From NCBI GenBank assembly GCA_029262675.1, contig JAJCYW010000007.1:124001-188000 (forward strand): a stretch of DNA of 64,000 nucleotides, read 5' to 3'. Origin of the DNA: Chloroflexota bacterium (GTDB taxonomy: Bacteria; Chloroflexota; Dehalococcoidia; DSTF01; RBG-16-68-14). The notes below the pieces were generated by a model, which did no database searches, was not told the DNA's origin, and saw only the letters and a program-made list of their open reading frames with translations. Below, in pieces: positions 14,650-23,374 of this stretch. Numbering within the stretch: the first letter of the stretch is position 1; each line of letters opens with the position of its first letter. The position numbers and the translations under genes were made by a program.

Positions 14650-15534
14650 TTGGGAGTGCCGCAGCTCGAAAGGCCCACCATCTACGACGGCTCGAAAGGC
14701 GTACTCCTCGGCCCGAGCCTGGCTAAGACTGGGAGGGTTGCCTCAGACATCGTCGAGTGGCTGAATCTGCTCGCTCCTGAGGCGGTGCGAGCGTGCCATA
14801 ACGCCTACGTGGCCGCGGGCTCTGAGGTGATTCAGACGAACACCTTCAACGGGAACCGAATCCGGCTGGAGCGGCACGACCTCGGCGACGACGTGCGCGA
14901 GATCAATCGAGCCGGCGCCCAGATCGCCAGGGAGGCGGCGGGCGAGGGTGTTGCTGTTGCCGGCTCGATGGGGCCGACCGGGAAGCTGCTCGTCATGAGC
15001 GAAATCACGCTTGAGGAGATCAACGAAGTGTTCGCCGAGCAGGCGGGGGCGCTCGAGGAGGGCGGCGTCGATTTCTTCCATATCGAAACGATGGCGGACA
15101 TGGACGAAGCCGTGGCCGCCGTGGAGGGCATCCGAAGAGTCTCACAGCTCCCAATCGCGCTCACGATGTCCTTCGATAGCGGAGACGCCGCGAAAGGGCT
15201 CCGCACGATGATGGGCGTGTCCGCCACCGAGCTCGTTCAGAAGGGAAATGAGCTCGGCCTGTTTGCTGTCGGCGCCAACTGCGGGCGAGGGCTGGACGGC
15301 TACCAGACGGTGATCGAACAGCTCTCCGCCTCGTCGCCCAAGCCCGGCCTGATCGCAAAAATGAATGCCGGTATCCCCCGAATCGAGAACGGCCAACTCG
15401 TTTACGATACGACGGCGGAAGAGGTCGCCAACTATGCGCGATGGTGCGCGGAAACAGGAGTGGAACTCATCGGTCTTTGTTGTGGCGGCAATGCCGAACA
15501 CATCAAGGCGATGGCGAGCGCCTTGGCGCGCTGA
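14650..15534 (+). CDS. Homocysteine S-methyltransferase-family protein
   Basis: A 294-residue TIM-barrel methyltransferase that moves a methyl group, usually from a corrinoid, sulfonium or betaine donor, to homocysteine. It shows the N-terminal IYDGSKGVLLGPSL, GSEVIQTNTFNGNRIRL (family T-N-T-F motif), GSMGPTGKLL, and the three zinc cysteines in GANCG and GLCCGG. Length fits a single Hcy-methyltransferase domain. The start is a TTG (14650) with AAGGGA upstream, or the GTG six bases later. It is convergent with a corrinoid activation protein and close to a corrinoid protein and four UroD-like methyltransferases, so it is the likely methyl acceptor end of that system, giving methionine. Confidence 0.85.
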   Translation: MGVPQLERPTIYDGSKGVLLGPSLAKTGRVASDIVEWLNLLAPEAVRACHNAYVAAGSEVIQTNTFNGNRIRLERHDLGDDVREINRAGAQIAREAAGEGVAVAGSMGPTGKLLVMSEITLEEINEVFAEQAGALEEGGVDFFHIETMADMDEAVAAVEGIRRVSQLPIALTMSFDSGDAAKGLRTMMGVSATELVQKGNELGLFAVGANCGRGLDGYQTVIEQLSASSPKPGLIAKMNAGIPRIENGQLVYDTTAEEVANYARWCAETGVELIGLCCGGNAEHIKAMASALAR

Positions 15535-15558
15535 CCTCGCGCGGCCGCATCAGTCCAG

Positions 15559-17217
15559 CTATCGCGGCTCGGGGAAGGGCATGTGCTCGGTGAACGCCTC
15601 GCGGAAGTCCTCTCGCTGGGCGAGGTCGACATGCCGCATGCTGCGTGCCATCTCACGCGCAGCGGCCAGATGCTCCGGGTACGTGAGGCACAGCTTCGCC
15701 CCCAGGCCGGCAGTGTTCCCGACGGCATGGACGCGGCCGAGGACGCTCGCAGGCACCGCGCCAAGCGCCAGCAGGCTTTCGGGCTGAATGGAGCTGCCAA
15801 ACGCTCCCGCAACGAGAACTTCCTGGATGGCTTCCTCGCGCAGGCCCGTCTCCTTGAGGAGCACGTCGATCCCGGCGCGGAGCGGCGCCTTGGCGAGTTG
15901 AACCTCACGGATGTCTTTCTGCGTGAGGACGACATCGTCGCCCGCCCCGTTCTCGTAGAGCAGGAAGCGCCGTCCGTCCTCGCCATCGAGCAGCCGGCCT
16001 CGAAGGCCGGCGGGGACGTCAGAGGACACTTGATCGCGGCAAAGCAGGCGGCCGGACGGAAGTAGGAAGCCCCGACGTAACAGCAGCGCCACGGCATCGA
16101 TCAGGCCGGAACCGCAAAGCCCGGCAGGCGGGCGCCCCTCGATCGTCTTGAGCTGCAACGCTCCGTCTTTCTCAGTCACACGCTCGACTGCGCCCGGGAA
16201 CGCGGCCATCCCCGAGTGGATGTGCACCCCCTCGAACGCGGGGCCGGCCGCGCTCGTCGCGCCGACTGTCGTGCCGCCCGAACAGAGCATGATCTCGCCG
16301 TTCGTACCCAGGTCGAGGAACAGCGAAACCCCTTCCTTCTGCGGCAGGCCAAGTGCCGCTACGCCCGCGGCGACGTCCGAACCAAGGTGTCCCCCAACTC
16401 CGGGCAGGACGTGGACTCGGCAATCTGCAAGGCGCCGAAACCCAAGCTCGACGCCGCGCAGCTCGGGCACCTCTGTGAAGACCGGCTCATAGGGCGCGAC
16501 GCCAAGGGGCCACGGATCTACGGCGCAGACGAGATGCATCATCGTCATGTTCCCGACGACCGTCATACGGGTGAGCGACTCGACGCCAATGTCCCGCTCG
16601 GAACAGAGCGAAGCCACGGCCCCGTCGAGCGCGGAGACGAGCCGTCGCTGCAACTCCTTTAGCTCGCGCGGCCCACGATGCGCATGCACGATGCGCGAGA
16701 TTACGTCCGGGCCGAACGCGCGCTGAGGATTGGCAAACGAGGCGACGCCGATTTGAAGCGAACGCTCTAGATCCATCAGATAGCACACTACCGTCGTCGT
16801 GCCGATGTCGATGGCGGCGCCGAAGCCTGCGGAGCCGAGGGGTTTCGCTGGAGTTCCCGTTGCAGCGCCCGCAGCCTCTGTGAGGACTCGGATTTCCTGT
16901 CTGTGGACGCGAGGCGTCCGCTCGGGGATTAGGATGCGGCAGTTAGCTGTGATGGTCGCCTGGCACGCGAGCCGCCAGCCGTCCGCCACTTCGCGAGAGG
17001 CGAGAAGAAGCTCGTCGTCGGGCGAAGGACGTGGCGCGGCTTGTATGAAGCGGACACGGCACTGGCCGCAGGTCCCGCGACTGCCGCACTCGGAATCGAT
17101 CACCAGGCCAGCCGACCTGGCCGCGTCGAGGAAGGACACTCCCTCTTCGGCATCGATCTCTCTGCCGAGCCCTTCGAGCGCGACTCGGAAGGTCTTGGCG
17201 GCGCTCTCCTCAGGCAT
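15559..17217 (-). CDS. Corrinoid protein reductive activator (RACE/RamA-like, DUF4445) with 2Fe-2S domain
   Basis: A 552-residue ATP-dependent reactivator that returns inactive Co(II) corrinoid protein to Co(I). Residues 8-95 form a plant-type ferredoxin domain with C44, C50, C53 and C85 (ECGSRGTCGQC). From about residue 130 the ASKHA-type ATPase begins with FGAAIDIGTTTVVCYLMDL and continues with VVGNMTMMHL, FLDLGTNGEIML, AGPAFEGVHI, GLCGSGLIDAVA and VLVAGAFGSSI, the standard DUF4445 series. It overlaps the upstream corrinoid-protein gene by eight bases. Length and domain order match family members in demethylase systems of acetogens and other anaerobes. Confidence 0.92.
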   Translation of the reverse strand: MPEESAAKTFRVALEGLGREIDAEEGVSFLDAARSAGLVIDSECGSRGTCGQCRVRFIQAAPRPSPDDELLLASREVADGWRLACQATITANCRILIPERTPRVHRQEIRVLTEAAGAATGTPAKPLGSAGFGAAIDIGTTTVVCYLMDLERSLQIGVASFANPQRAFGPDVISRIVHAHRGPRELKELQRRLVSALDGAVASLCSERDIGVESLTRMTVVGNMTMMHLVCAVDPWPLGVAPYEPVFTEVPELRGVELGFRRLADCRVHVLPGVGGHLGSDVAAGVAALGLPQKEGVSLFLDLGTNGEIMLCSGGTTVGATSAAGPAFEGVHIHSGMAAFPGAVERVTEKDGALQLKTIEGRPPAGLCGSGLIDAVALLLRRGFLLPSGRLLCRDQVSSDVPAGLRGRLLDGEDGRRFLLYENGAGDDVVLTQKDIREVQLAKAPLRAGIDVLLKETGLREEAIQEVLVAGAFGSSIQPESLLALGAVPASVLGRVHAVGNTAGLGAKLCLTYPEHLAAAREMARSMRHVDLAQREDFREAFTEHMPFPEPR

Positions 17218-17839
17218 CCCCGACGAGATGTCGGGCTAGGGAGACGGCGGCGTTGGCATCGCGTCCAAAGCCGTCGGCGCCGATGCTGTCGGCGTAGGCC
17301 TGCGTCACGGGCGCACCACCGATGATCACGCTCACCGAAGGATGCGCCTCCTTGATTGCGCGCAGGGTGTTCTCCATTGCCGGGAGCGTCGTCGTCAAGA
17401 GCGCCGACAGGCCGACGAGCTGCGAACCGCTCTCTGCCACCGCCTCAACGAACCGATCCGGCGGCACGTCCGCGCCAAGATCCGTCACCTGGAACCCGTT
17501 CCCCTCCAGCATGATCACGACGAGCTTCTTGCCAATGTCATGGAGGTCGCCTTGCACTGTGCCGAGGACAGCCTTGCCTGCCGGCTTGGAGTTCGCCGCA
17601 GCGAGGTGCGGGCGGAGCAGGTCGAGCGCTGCATACATGGCTCGTGCGGAAAGCAGCAGTTCGGGAACGAAATACTCGCCGTCCTCGAAGAGCTGGCCGA
17701 CGACTCCCATACCGGGGATGAGCGCGTCGTCCAAGAGCGACTGCGCCGACTGACCTTCGTCCAGCCCCTGCTGGGCGAGCGCCGCAGTCGCCTTGGCGTC
17801 GCCCTCGACGAGTCGCTGCTTCAGGTCATCGATGTCCAT
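17210..17839 (-). CDS. Methyltransferase corrinoid protein (B12-binding, MtbC/MttC type)
   Basis: A 209-residue methyl carrier. Residues 1-85 form the helical cap (ALIPGMGVVGQLFEDGEYFV followed by PELLLSARAM), and residues 88-205 form the cobalamin-binding Rossmann domain with GDLHDIGKKLV, in which H100 is the lower axial cobalt ligand, then SALLTTTLPAM and IIGGAPVTQAYADSIGADG. The ATG at 17839 is chosen because AGGAGG precedes it at close spacing; a longer frame lacks this. It is co-transcribed with the activator gene by an eight-base overlap. It should accept methyl groups from one or more of the UroD-like methyltransferases and pass them on. Confidence 0.95.
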   Translation of the reverse strand: MDIDDLKQRLVEGDAKATAALAQQGLDEGQSAQSLLDDALIPGMGVVGQLFEDGEYFVPELLLSARAMYAALDLLRPHLAAANSKPAGKAVLGTVQGDLHDIGKKLVVIMLEGNGFQVTDLGADVPPDRFVEAVAESGSQLVGLSALLTTTLPAMENTLRAIKEAHPSVSVIIGGAPVTQAYADSIGADGFGRDANAAVSLARHLVGDA

Positions 17840-18091
17840 GCGGTCCTCCTGAGCCTGGCCAAACGCTCGTGCGAAACAGGCTTTCCGGCGTTCTGCGCAG
17901 CACGAGGCCGGCACATCCCGCGCGTTTCGGGCAGTCTAGTGTACTCTACGATTCGACTCCCGGCCAGCAACCTGTGCCTAAGGTGTCCGCCAGTGGCGCA
18001 GGATGGACGCCGCCCCGCAATAGGCATAGAATGCGGCAGTGCGGCGAGACTCGACGCCGCGACGACAGACGCGACGAGGTGAACGGCCGCG

Positions 18092-19228
18092 ATGACTGCG
18101 CACAACGGTTCAGCGATGACGCCACGCGAGCGGCTGCTGGCAGCGTTTAACCGAGAGCCCTGCGACAGCGTCCCGTACACGCCCATTCTCGACGGATACT
18201 TTCAGGCCTCTCTGCCGGACGGTGACCGCCGCCCAGCGGAGGAGATCCAGTACGACTTGACCGGCCACATCCTCGTTCGTGCCGGTGTGCTCCGGCTCAA
18301 CACGCCGCTCTGGTTCGGAGCGGACGCCAGGGACCTTCCGTCCGGCGTCACGCAGACCCTGTCCCGGGACAACGACGACTACATTCACACCGTAGAGACG
18401 CCCGTAGGTGCGCTGAGCTGGCGCATCCGCCTCGCGCCGGAGACCCCGTTCATCCCTTGGATCGTCGAGAATCGCGTCAAGACGGTGGATGACATCAAGA
18501 CTCTTCAATACCTGATAGAGCACACGGAGTTTGAGGTGAGGACGCGTGCCTTCACGCGACAGCAGGAGACCGTGGGCGAGCGAGGAGTTGTGGCGATCAT
18601 CGGCCCGTGCTCGCCGCTTCAGGGAATGATCAACCATGAAATGGGCGTGGAGCGTCTCGTCTACATGCTCGCCGACTACCCTGACGAGATGAACGAAATG
18701 CTGGACACGTTCCACGCCAAGCAGGTCGAGATGTGGAAGGCGATGGCGGAAGTGCCGGCGGAGCTCTGCTTCATCCACGACAACCTCTCTTCGACGACGA
18801 CATCCCGACCCATGTACCGCAAGTACGATCGCCGCTACGTGAACGACTACGCGGATATTCTCCACCGAGCAGGGAAGAAACTGGTGACACATTGGTGCGG
18901 CCTGCTCACGGGATTCGCTGAGGACTTGGCCGAGGCCCGGCAGGACGGCATATCGGACGTGACGCCCGAACCGACGGGCGACATGGACATCGTGGAAGCG
19001 CGGAAGAGTTGGGCGCAGCACTTCGTTGTGATGGGCGGCATTGACCCGACGCTCTTCGCATCGGGCACAGCCGCAGAGGTGGAGGAGTACGTCGAAGGCC
19101 TGCTGGGCGCAATGACACCGGACAGGCGGGGGTTCGTATTGGGCAGCGGCGACGCTACGCCCTTCGGCACCCCGCCGGAGAACGTGAAAGCGGCGGCGAG
19201 GGCAGCCGCTCGCTTCCCTGTGGACTAG
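18092..19228 (+). CDS. UroD/MtaA-family corrinoid-dependent methyltransferase, paralogue 1
   Basis: A 378-residue uroporphyrinogen-decarboxylase-fold protein. MTPRERLLAAFNREPCDSVP is the standard opening of methyltransferase members (MtaA/MtbA type). The zinc-binding site is suggested by LVTHWCGLLTGF (H-x-C) with a later GGID strand and GFVLGSGDATPFGTPPEN near the C-terminus. The arginines used for porphyrin decarboxylation are not apparent, so heme synthesis is unlikely. The start at 18092 or the ATG at 18116 are both possible. Four bases separate it from the next paralogue. The proposed role is methyl transfer between a substrate and the nearby corrinoid protein; the substrate is unknown. 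Confidence 0.82.
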   Translation: MTAHNGSAMTPRERLLAAFNREPCDSVPYTPILDGYFQASLPDGDRRPAEEIQYDLTGHILVRAGVLRLNTPLWFGADARDLPSGVTQTLSRDNDDYIHTVETPVGALSWRIRLAPETPFIPWIVENRVKTVDDIKTLQYLIEHTEFEVRTRAFTRQQETVGERGVVAIIGPCSPLQGMINHEMGVERLVYMLADYPDEMNEMLDTFHAKQVEMWKAMAEVPAELCFIHDNLSSTTTSRPMYRKYDRRYVNDYADILHRAGKKLVTHWCGLLTGFAEDLAEARQDGISDVTPEPTGDMDIVEARKSWAQHFVVMGGIDPTLFASGTAAEVEEYVEGLLGAMTPDRRGFVLGSGDATPFGTPPENVKAAARAAARFPVD

Positions 19229-19232
19229 GCAG

Positions 19233-20318
19233 ATGGTCCTGGACAAACGCCTGACGCTGTTCGAGACGCACCTGAAGCCTGTACCCGCGCCGTCCGGCTT
19301 CACGAGCCGGGAGATCGTGCGGCGCGCGATCGAGATGGACAACCCTCCCCGCATCCCCTACAGCTTCATCCAGCCGCTCGAGTCGGACTTCGTCGAGCTG
19401 GCGTGGGTCACGGGCGGCGACATCAACATCGCGGACGTGCCGAAGGGCGAAATGGCTTTTGACGATTGGGGCACAGGGCGGCGGAGTTCGGGCACCCTCT
19501 GGGGCCACGCCGAGGTCCACCCGCTGGCCGACCTCGACGCGCTCGACGGCTACGAGTTCCCCGAAGTCCTCGGGCCGGAGAGGGTGGCACTGGCTACAGC
19601 GCTGGCAGCGGCAGCGGACGAAGCCGGCAAGTACGTCATCGGCGCCGACCCGATCATGACCATCGAGCGCCTCCGGATGCTGATGGGCTTCGAGAGCGCC
19701 ATGCTGGCCCTGTACACGGAGCGTGAGCGCTTTCAGCAGCTCCTAGACAAGCTCACCGAGATGACCATCGACGTGATTCGGACGTACGAGGAGATGGGCG
19801 CCGTCCACGGGTTCATGACCTGGGAGGACTGGGGGCTCCAGACGACGCTTCAGATCAGACCAGAGCAGTGGCGAGAGATCTTCAAGCCGCACTACGCGCG
19901 TGTCGTCGAGGAGACGCACCGCGCAGGGATGCACTACATCTTCCATTGCTGCGGCTTCATCGCGGACATCATTCCGGACATGATTGAGATCGGCATGGAC
20001 GTACTCCAACTCGACCAGCCGCGGCTGATGGGTGTCGATCTGCTGGCGGCCGAGTTCGGCGGCAAGATCTGCTTCTGGAACACCGTCGACATCCAGTGGT
20101 CGCCTCTGGAGGAGGTGACGCTGGATGAGTTGCGAGCGGACGCCAAGCACATGATCGAGCAGTTCGGCAGGTTCGGGGGCGGATTCATCGCCCGGCAATA
20201 CCCGCAACCGCGCGACATCGGCATGCCACCGGAGAAGCACCGCGCGATCTACGAAGCGTTTATGGAGCACGGTGGCCAGCAGGGATCCGGCAGCCGGTCT
20301 TTGCCTAAGCCTCCCTAG
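19233..20318 (+). CDS. UroD/MtaA-family methyltransferase, paralogue 2
   Basis: A 361-residue UroD-fold protein beginning four bases after paralogue 1. FTSREIVRRAIEMDNPPRIP replaces the usual R-E-R-x-x-x-x opening, the metal site is HYIFHCCGFIADIIPDMIE, and QLDQPRLMGVD is a typical barrel strand. The C-terminal QYPQPRDIGMPPEKHRAIYE replaces the glycine-rich loop of paralogue 1, implying a different substrate. Its 3' end overlaps that of the convergent paralogue 3 by four bases, so the two transcripts meet without any spacer, an arrangement that could allow antisense interference. Confidence 0.82.
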   Translation: MVLDKRLTLFETHLKPVPAPSGFTSREIVRRAIEMDNPPRIPYSFIQPLESDFVELAWVTGGDINIADVPKGEMAFDDWGTGRRSSGTLWGHAEVHPLADLDALDGYEFPEVLGPERVALATALAAAADEAGKYVIGADPIMTIERLRMLMGFESAMLALYTERERFQQLLDKLTEMTIDVIRTYEEMGAVHGFMTWEDWGLQTTLQIRPEQWREIFKPHYARVVEETHRAGMHYIFHCCGFIADIIPDMIEIGMDVLQLDQPRLMGVDLLAAEFGGKICFWNTVDIQWSPLEEVTLDELRADAKHMIEQFGRFGGGFIARQYPQPRDIGMPPEKHRAIYEAFMEHGGQQGSGSRSLPKPP

Positions 20319-21439
20319 CCGAGCTCTGCCAGCGTTGCCTTGACGCGATCCGAGAACCGTGTGATCGCGCCAGTCCCGAACAGATTCTCGGGAGCGATGA
20401 CAACGCACAGGCCGCGGTTGTGCGTCGTCACCTTTAGGACGTGCTCAAGAAACTGCTGGTTCCCCGCAAAGTGAGGCTCCTTGTTCAGGCCGAGGTGGGC
20501 AATGATCGCCGTCCTGCCACCAAAGCGCTCCCACACGGGCTCGAACGGGGTCTCGGTCACGCCGAAGTTGATGCCCCGCAGGTCGCGTACCTGATCCAGG
20601 TTGTCGAGCTGATGAGTGAAGTCTCCGCAGGAGTGGATCATGACGCCGCCGAACTCCTCCGAGATCTCGTTCATGTAGGGTAGGCAGAACTCTCTGTAGA
20701 GCTTGGCGCTGATCACGGCAAGACCGTCGTCGCTGACAGAGATGCCCCGGCCATCGGGCAGCCAGAGGGGAGGAAAGTGACAGGGGAGGAACTCGGGAGA
20801 CCGAGCGCGCTGCTCCTTCACGTAACGAATGATCAAGTCGGTGACCAGCCGCATCAAGTGGTGCACTTCCTTCGGGTGATCGTACATCGCCAGCATGAAG
20901 GCGCTCGGTTCCCAGATCATGTAGGCGGTATCGAGCGGCCCCTGCAGGTCCGTGATCGCGACCGGGTAGCGACCTCCCGTCTCGGCGACGAAGTAATCGG
21001 TGAACTCCAGCATCTCCCCCAACTGGCCGTCGGTAACGGCGGGAGGAACCAGGTCGTACACCTTCCGGGCCGGATCGTCTTCGAGGATCACCGGGTGCGC
21101 CCAGGGCATCGTGTGTTCGAAGAATTCGACGTCACAGCCGAAAGCCGAAGCGAAGACGGTAACGCCCCCTTGAGGCTGGATGTGCGGCACGAATTCGTCG
21201 TCGATGTCCGCAGCCTCGCGCCAGCGGAGGATGCCCAACTCGGCTTCGAGCTGAACCTCCTTGTCTTGGAAGAACTTCACCAAGGACGTTGCTGGCGATA
21301 GGGTCGGCGTGATTGCCGCCGAGGATGGGACGAGCCAGAGCGGCCGTCCGATATCCTCCAGCGACCAGAACGCCTCCCAGCGCTGGATGATTTCCGCGTA
21401 TTTGGGTTCCCTGGTGACTGATTCCGCGGCCCTGTTCAT
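20315..21439 (-). CDS. UroD/MtaA-family methyltransferase, paralogue 3
   Basis: A 374-residue UroD-fold protein. It shows RWEAFWSLEDIGRPLWLVP in place of the common opening, long aromatic-rich substrate-side loops, and the zinc motif GGVMIHSCGDFTHQLDN. The C-terminal NRGLCVVIAPENLFGTG replaces the usual glycine loop. It is most different from the other three paralogues. It is followed on the same strand by nothing (its 3' end meets paralogue 2) and preceded by paralogue 4 with a 51-base gap. No decarboxylase arginine signature is visible; assignment to methyl transfer comes from the local corrinoid genes. Confidence 0.78.
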   Translation of the reverse strand: MNRAAESVTREPKYAEIIQRWEAFWSLEDIGRPLWLVPSSAAITPTLSPATSLVKFFQDKEVQLEAELGILRWREAADIDDEFVPHIQPQGGVTVFASAFGCDVEFFEHTMPWAHPVILEDDPARKVYDLVPPAVTDGQLGEMLEFTDYFVAETGGRYPVAITDLQGPLDTAYMIWEPSAFMLAMYDHPKEVHHLMRLVTDLIIRYVKEQRARSPEFLPCHFPPLWLPDGRGISVSDDGLAVISAKLYREFCLPYMNEISEEFGGVMIHSCGDFTHQLDNLDQVRDLRGINFGVTETPFEPVWERFGGRTAIIAHLGLNKEPHFAGNQQFLEHVLKVTTHNRGLCVVIAPENLFGTGAITRFSDRVKATLAELG

Positions 21440-21490
21440 TCAGTCAGTAGATCCTAACAAGCTGCACTACCCAACGCGGAGGAGCCACGG

Positions 21491-22636
21491 CTACGGCGTG
21501 CTGAAGTGCTCGCGGTTCCATCGGTGCCCTTCATCCAGCATCGCCAGGAAGTTTTCCTTCAACACGTAGTTTGCGGCGGAGTTCCCTGTTCCGAGGCAAT
21601 AGCCGGTGCCGTTGGCGGCGCAGACCTCAAGGATCTCACGCGTGCGGCGACGTACCTCATCCTCACTGCCACGACCCAGCAGGTCCATGTCGACACCCCC
21701 CAGGATGGCGATGCGGTCCCCCCAACGTCGATAGACTTCCTCCACCGGCATGATCTTATCCTCGAAGGAATGCTTGGCGTCGAACCCGATGTCGATGAGA
21801 TCGTCCATGACGCGCTCCACGTTGCCGCAGGAGTGGAGGAGTGCGAGCCTGCCCGCCGCATGCGCGATCTCCACAAGACGCCGGTGGTGAGGAAAGATGA
21901 ACTCGCGTAGGACGGCAGGCGAGACCAGCGTCCCCGTGGCGAAGCCCAGGTCATCGCCGAGGAAGACCATGCCCACGTTGTCCACGGTGACCGCGTGCGC
22001 CGCGGCGGCGGTCGTAAGTTCACCGACCTGTTGGCAGATTGCCGCCACCAAGTCGGGCTGGTCAACGAGCGCATAGGAGAACGACTCCAGGCCCATCAGC
22101 CAGGAGCTGTTCTCGAACACACCTCCGAGGTTCACGCTGATCTTCATGCCGTCCGGAACGACCGCGTTCAAGTGCTCGATGGCGCGATAGGTGATCCGCT
22201 CAGGCTTAGGCCACGGGTACGTCTCAAAGTCGGCCCAGTTCTGGATCGGCCCGGTCGTCTCGTCCTGCCAGACGCGACCGCCTCCGACCCAGTTCTCGGC
22301 CTCAGCGCTGTCCGCGCCCACGAGGTAGTTCGAGCGAGGGAAGGCCAGGCCGGTCCACGCATAAACGTAGTCGTACCCATATTCGTAGCAAAAGCGCAGA
22401 ACTGTGTTGAGGACAGCCTGTCCTTCCTGGGTGTCCATCGCGTCTCGGCCGCCGGCCCGTGTGATCGCGTTCCAACTCAGCTCCTCGGCGAGGAGCATCT
22501 GCACCATTCCAGGGTCGGCATAGAGTTCGATGAAAGGCAGTGCGCCGGAACCAGGTTGCCGCAACAGCACGCGACGCAGATTCTCAAAGTCAGGCCTGCG
22601 CTTCACGCTGTACTTCGGACCGACGGCGCTGGGCAT
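21491..22636 (-). CDS. UroD/MtaA-family methyltransferase, paralogue 4
   Basis: A 381-residue UroD-fold protein. It carries RRPDFENLRRVLLRQPG (the standard opening for corrinoid-linked paralogues), the zinc site RLALLHSCGNVERVMDD, FDAKHSFEDKIMPVEEVYRRW and ILGGVDMDLLG, and the C-terminal GTGYCLGTGNSAANYV glycine loop. Among the four it looks most like the widely distributed methyltransferase-type UroD proteins. It probably heads an operon with paralogue 3, with its promoter in the divergent region 22637-22921. Confidence 0.82.
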   Translation of the reverse strand: MPSAVGPKYSVKRRPDFENLRRVLLRQPGSGALPFIELYADPGMVQMLLAEELSWNAITRAGGRDAMDTQEGQAVLNTVLRFCYEYGYDYVYAWTGLAFPRSNYLVGADSAEAENWVGGGRVWQDETTGPIQNWADFETYPWPKPERITYRAIEHLNAVVPDGMKISVNLGGVFENSSWLMGLESFSYALVDQPDLVAAICQQVGELTTAAAAHAVTVDNVGMVFLGDDLGFATGTLVSPAVLREFIFPHHRRLVEIAHAAGRLALLHSCGNVERVMDDLIDIGFDAKHSFEDKIMPVEEVYRRWGDRIAILGGVDMDLLGRGSEDEVRRRTREILEVCAANGTGYCLGTGNSAANYVLKENFLAMLDEGHRWNREHFSTP

Positions 22637-22921
22637 CGTGAATCGTGCGCTCCCTGAGAAGAAGCCGGGTTGGGCCTTCCCTGCCCGGCGACAAGCCGAT
22701 CTTACACCAGTCTTGACCTCGCCTGCAGCGGAAGGAGTGGGAAAGCCAACACTATGATGAAATAGTGACTGCCTAACCTTCCAAGCGCCGCCTGAGATTA
22801 TACGGCCAATCGAGCTCCTCGGCCGCCGTCAGCCCAACTTCGCCGGCATCCGCCACACTCGAATACTGGACTCGCGCGTGGTACAGTCGCGACGGGTCGC
22901 AGCCATTCTTTGGGAGGAAGC
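22637..22921. promoter_or_regulatory. Divergent intergenic region between UroD-like paralogue 4 and the molybdenum hydroxylase
   Basis: 285 bases separate divergent starts. The piece 22735-22800 is locally AT-richer (AACACTATGATGAAATAGTG is an imperfect palindrome at about 22749-22768) and is the best candidate for a promoter/operator. A GGGAGGAAG ribosome site sits at 22912-22920 before the ATG at 22922. No ORF of interest. Confidence 0.35.
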
Positions 22922-23374
22922 ATGATCGCTCTTGTCGTTAACGGAGAACATTGCGAGGCGCCAGCTGCTGATCGGAACCTGCTCAGCTACCTGCGTTTCG
23001 ACCTACGGCTAACAGGGTCGAAGTACGGCTGCGGCGAGGGGCTCTGCGGCGCTTGCACCGTGCTCGTCGACGGGCAGCCTCTGCGAGCATGCATGGCGAC
23101 CGTGGGTGCCGTGGCCGGCGGCCAAGTCACAACGATCGAAGGACTCGCGCAGGAGAATGCGCTGCACCCCGTCCAGCAAGCCTTCATCGACGAGTCTGCG
23201 ATGCAGTGCGGCTACTGCATCCCGGGCTTCATCATGACGGCGGTTGCGCTTCTCCATCGCGAGTCGGAGCCGAGCCCGGCCCAGATCCGCGAGGCGCTGG
23301 CGGAAAACATGTGCCGCTGCGGGACCTACCAGCGTATCCAACGCGCCGTCGAGCGCGCCGCAGCACAGAGATGA
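22922..23374 (+). CDS. Molybdenum hydroxylase small subunit, 2x[2Fe-2S] (IorA/CoxS type)
   Basis: A 150-residue iron-sulfur subunit of a xanthine-oxidase-family enzyme. The plant-type ferredoxin half has YGCGEGLCGACTVLVDG and the helical half has QCGYCIPGFIM and NMCRCGTYQRI, giving eight cluster cysteines. The start at 22922 is set by GGGAGG four to five bases before. The ATGA overlap with the next gene shows coupled translation. It carries electrons from the molybdopterin subunit; since no FAD subunit follows, the acceptor is probably a cytochrome or another carrier, as in isoquinoline- and nicotinate-type enzymes. Confidence 0.93.
   Translation: MIALVVNGEHCEAPAADRNLLSYLRFDLRLTGSKYGCGEGLCGACTVLVDGQPLRACMATVGAVAGGQVTTIEGLAQENALHPVQQAFIDESAMQCGYCIPGFIMTAVALLHRESEPSPAQIREALAENMCRCGTYQRIQRAVERAAAQR

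Noticed and set aside
18110..19354. A 414-codon frame antisense to UroD-like paralogue 1.
   Set aside because: The sense frame has clear family motifs; the antisense frame has none and is a GC-rich shadow.
21491..22636. Heme-type uroporphyrinogen decarboxylase (hemE).
   Set aside because: The porphyrin-binding arginine pattern is not seen, and the HSCG zinc-type motif with corrinoid genes nearby points to methyltransferase members.
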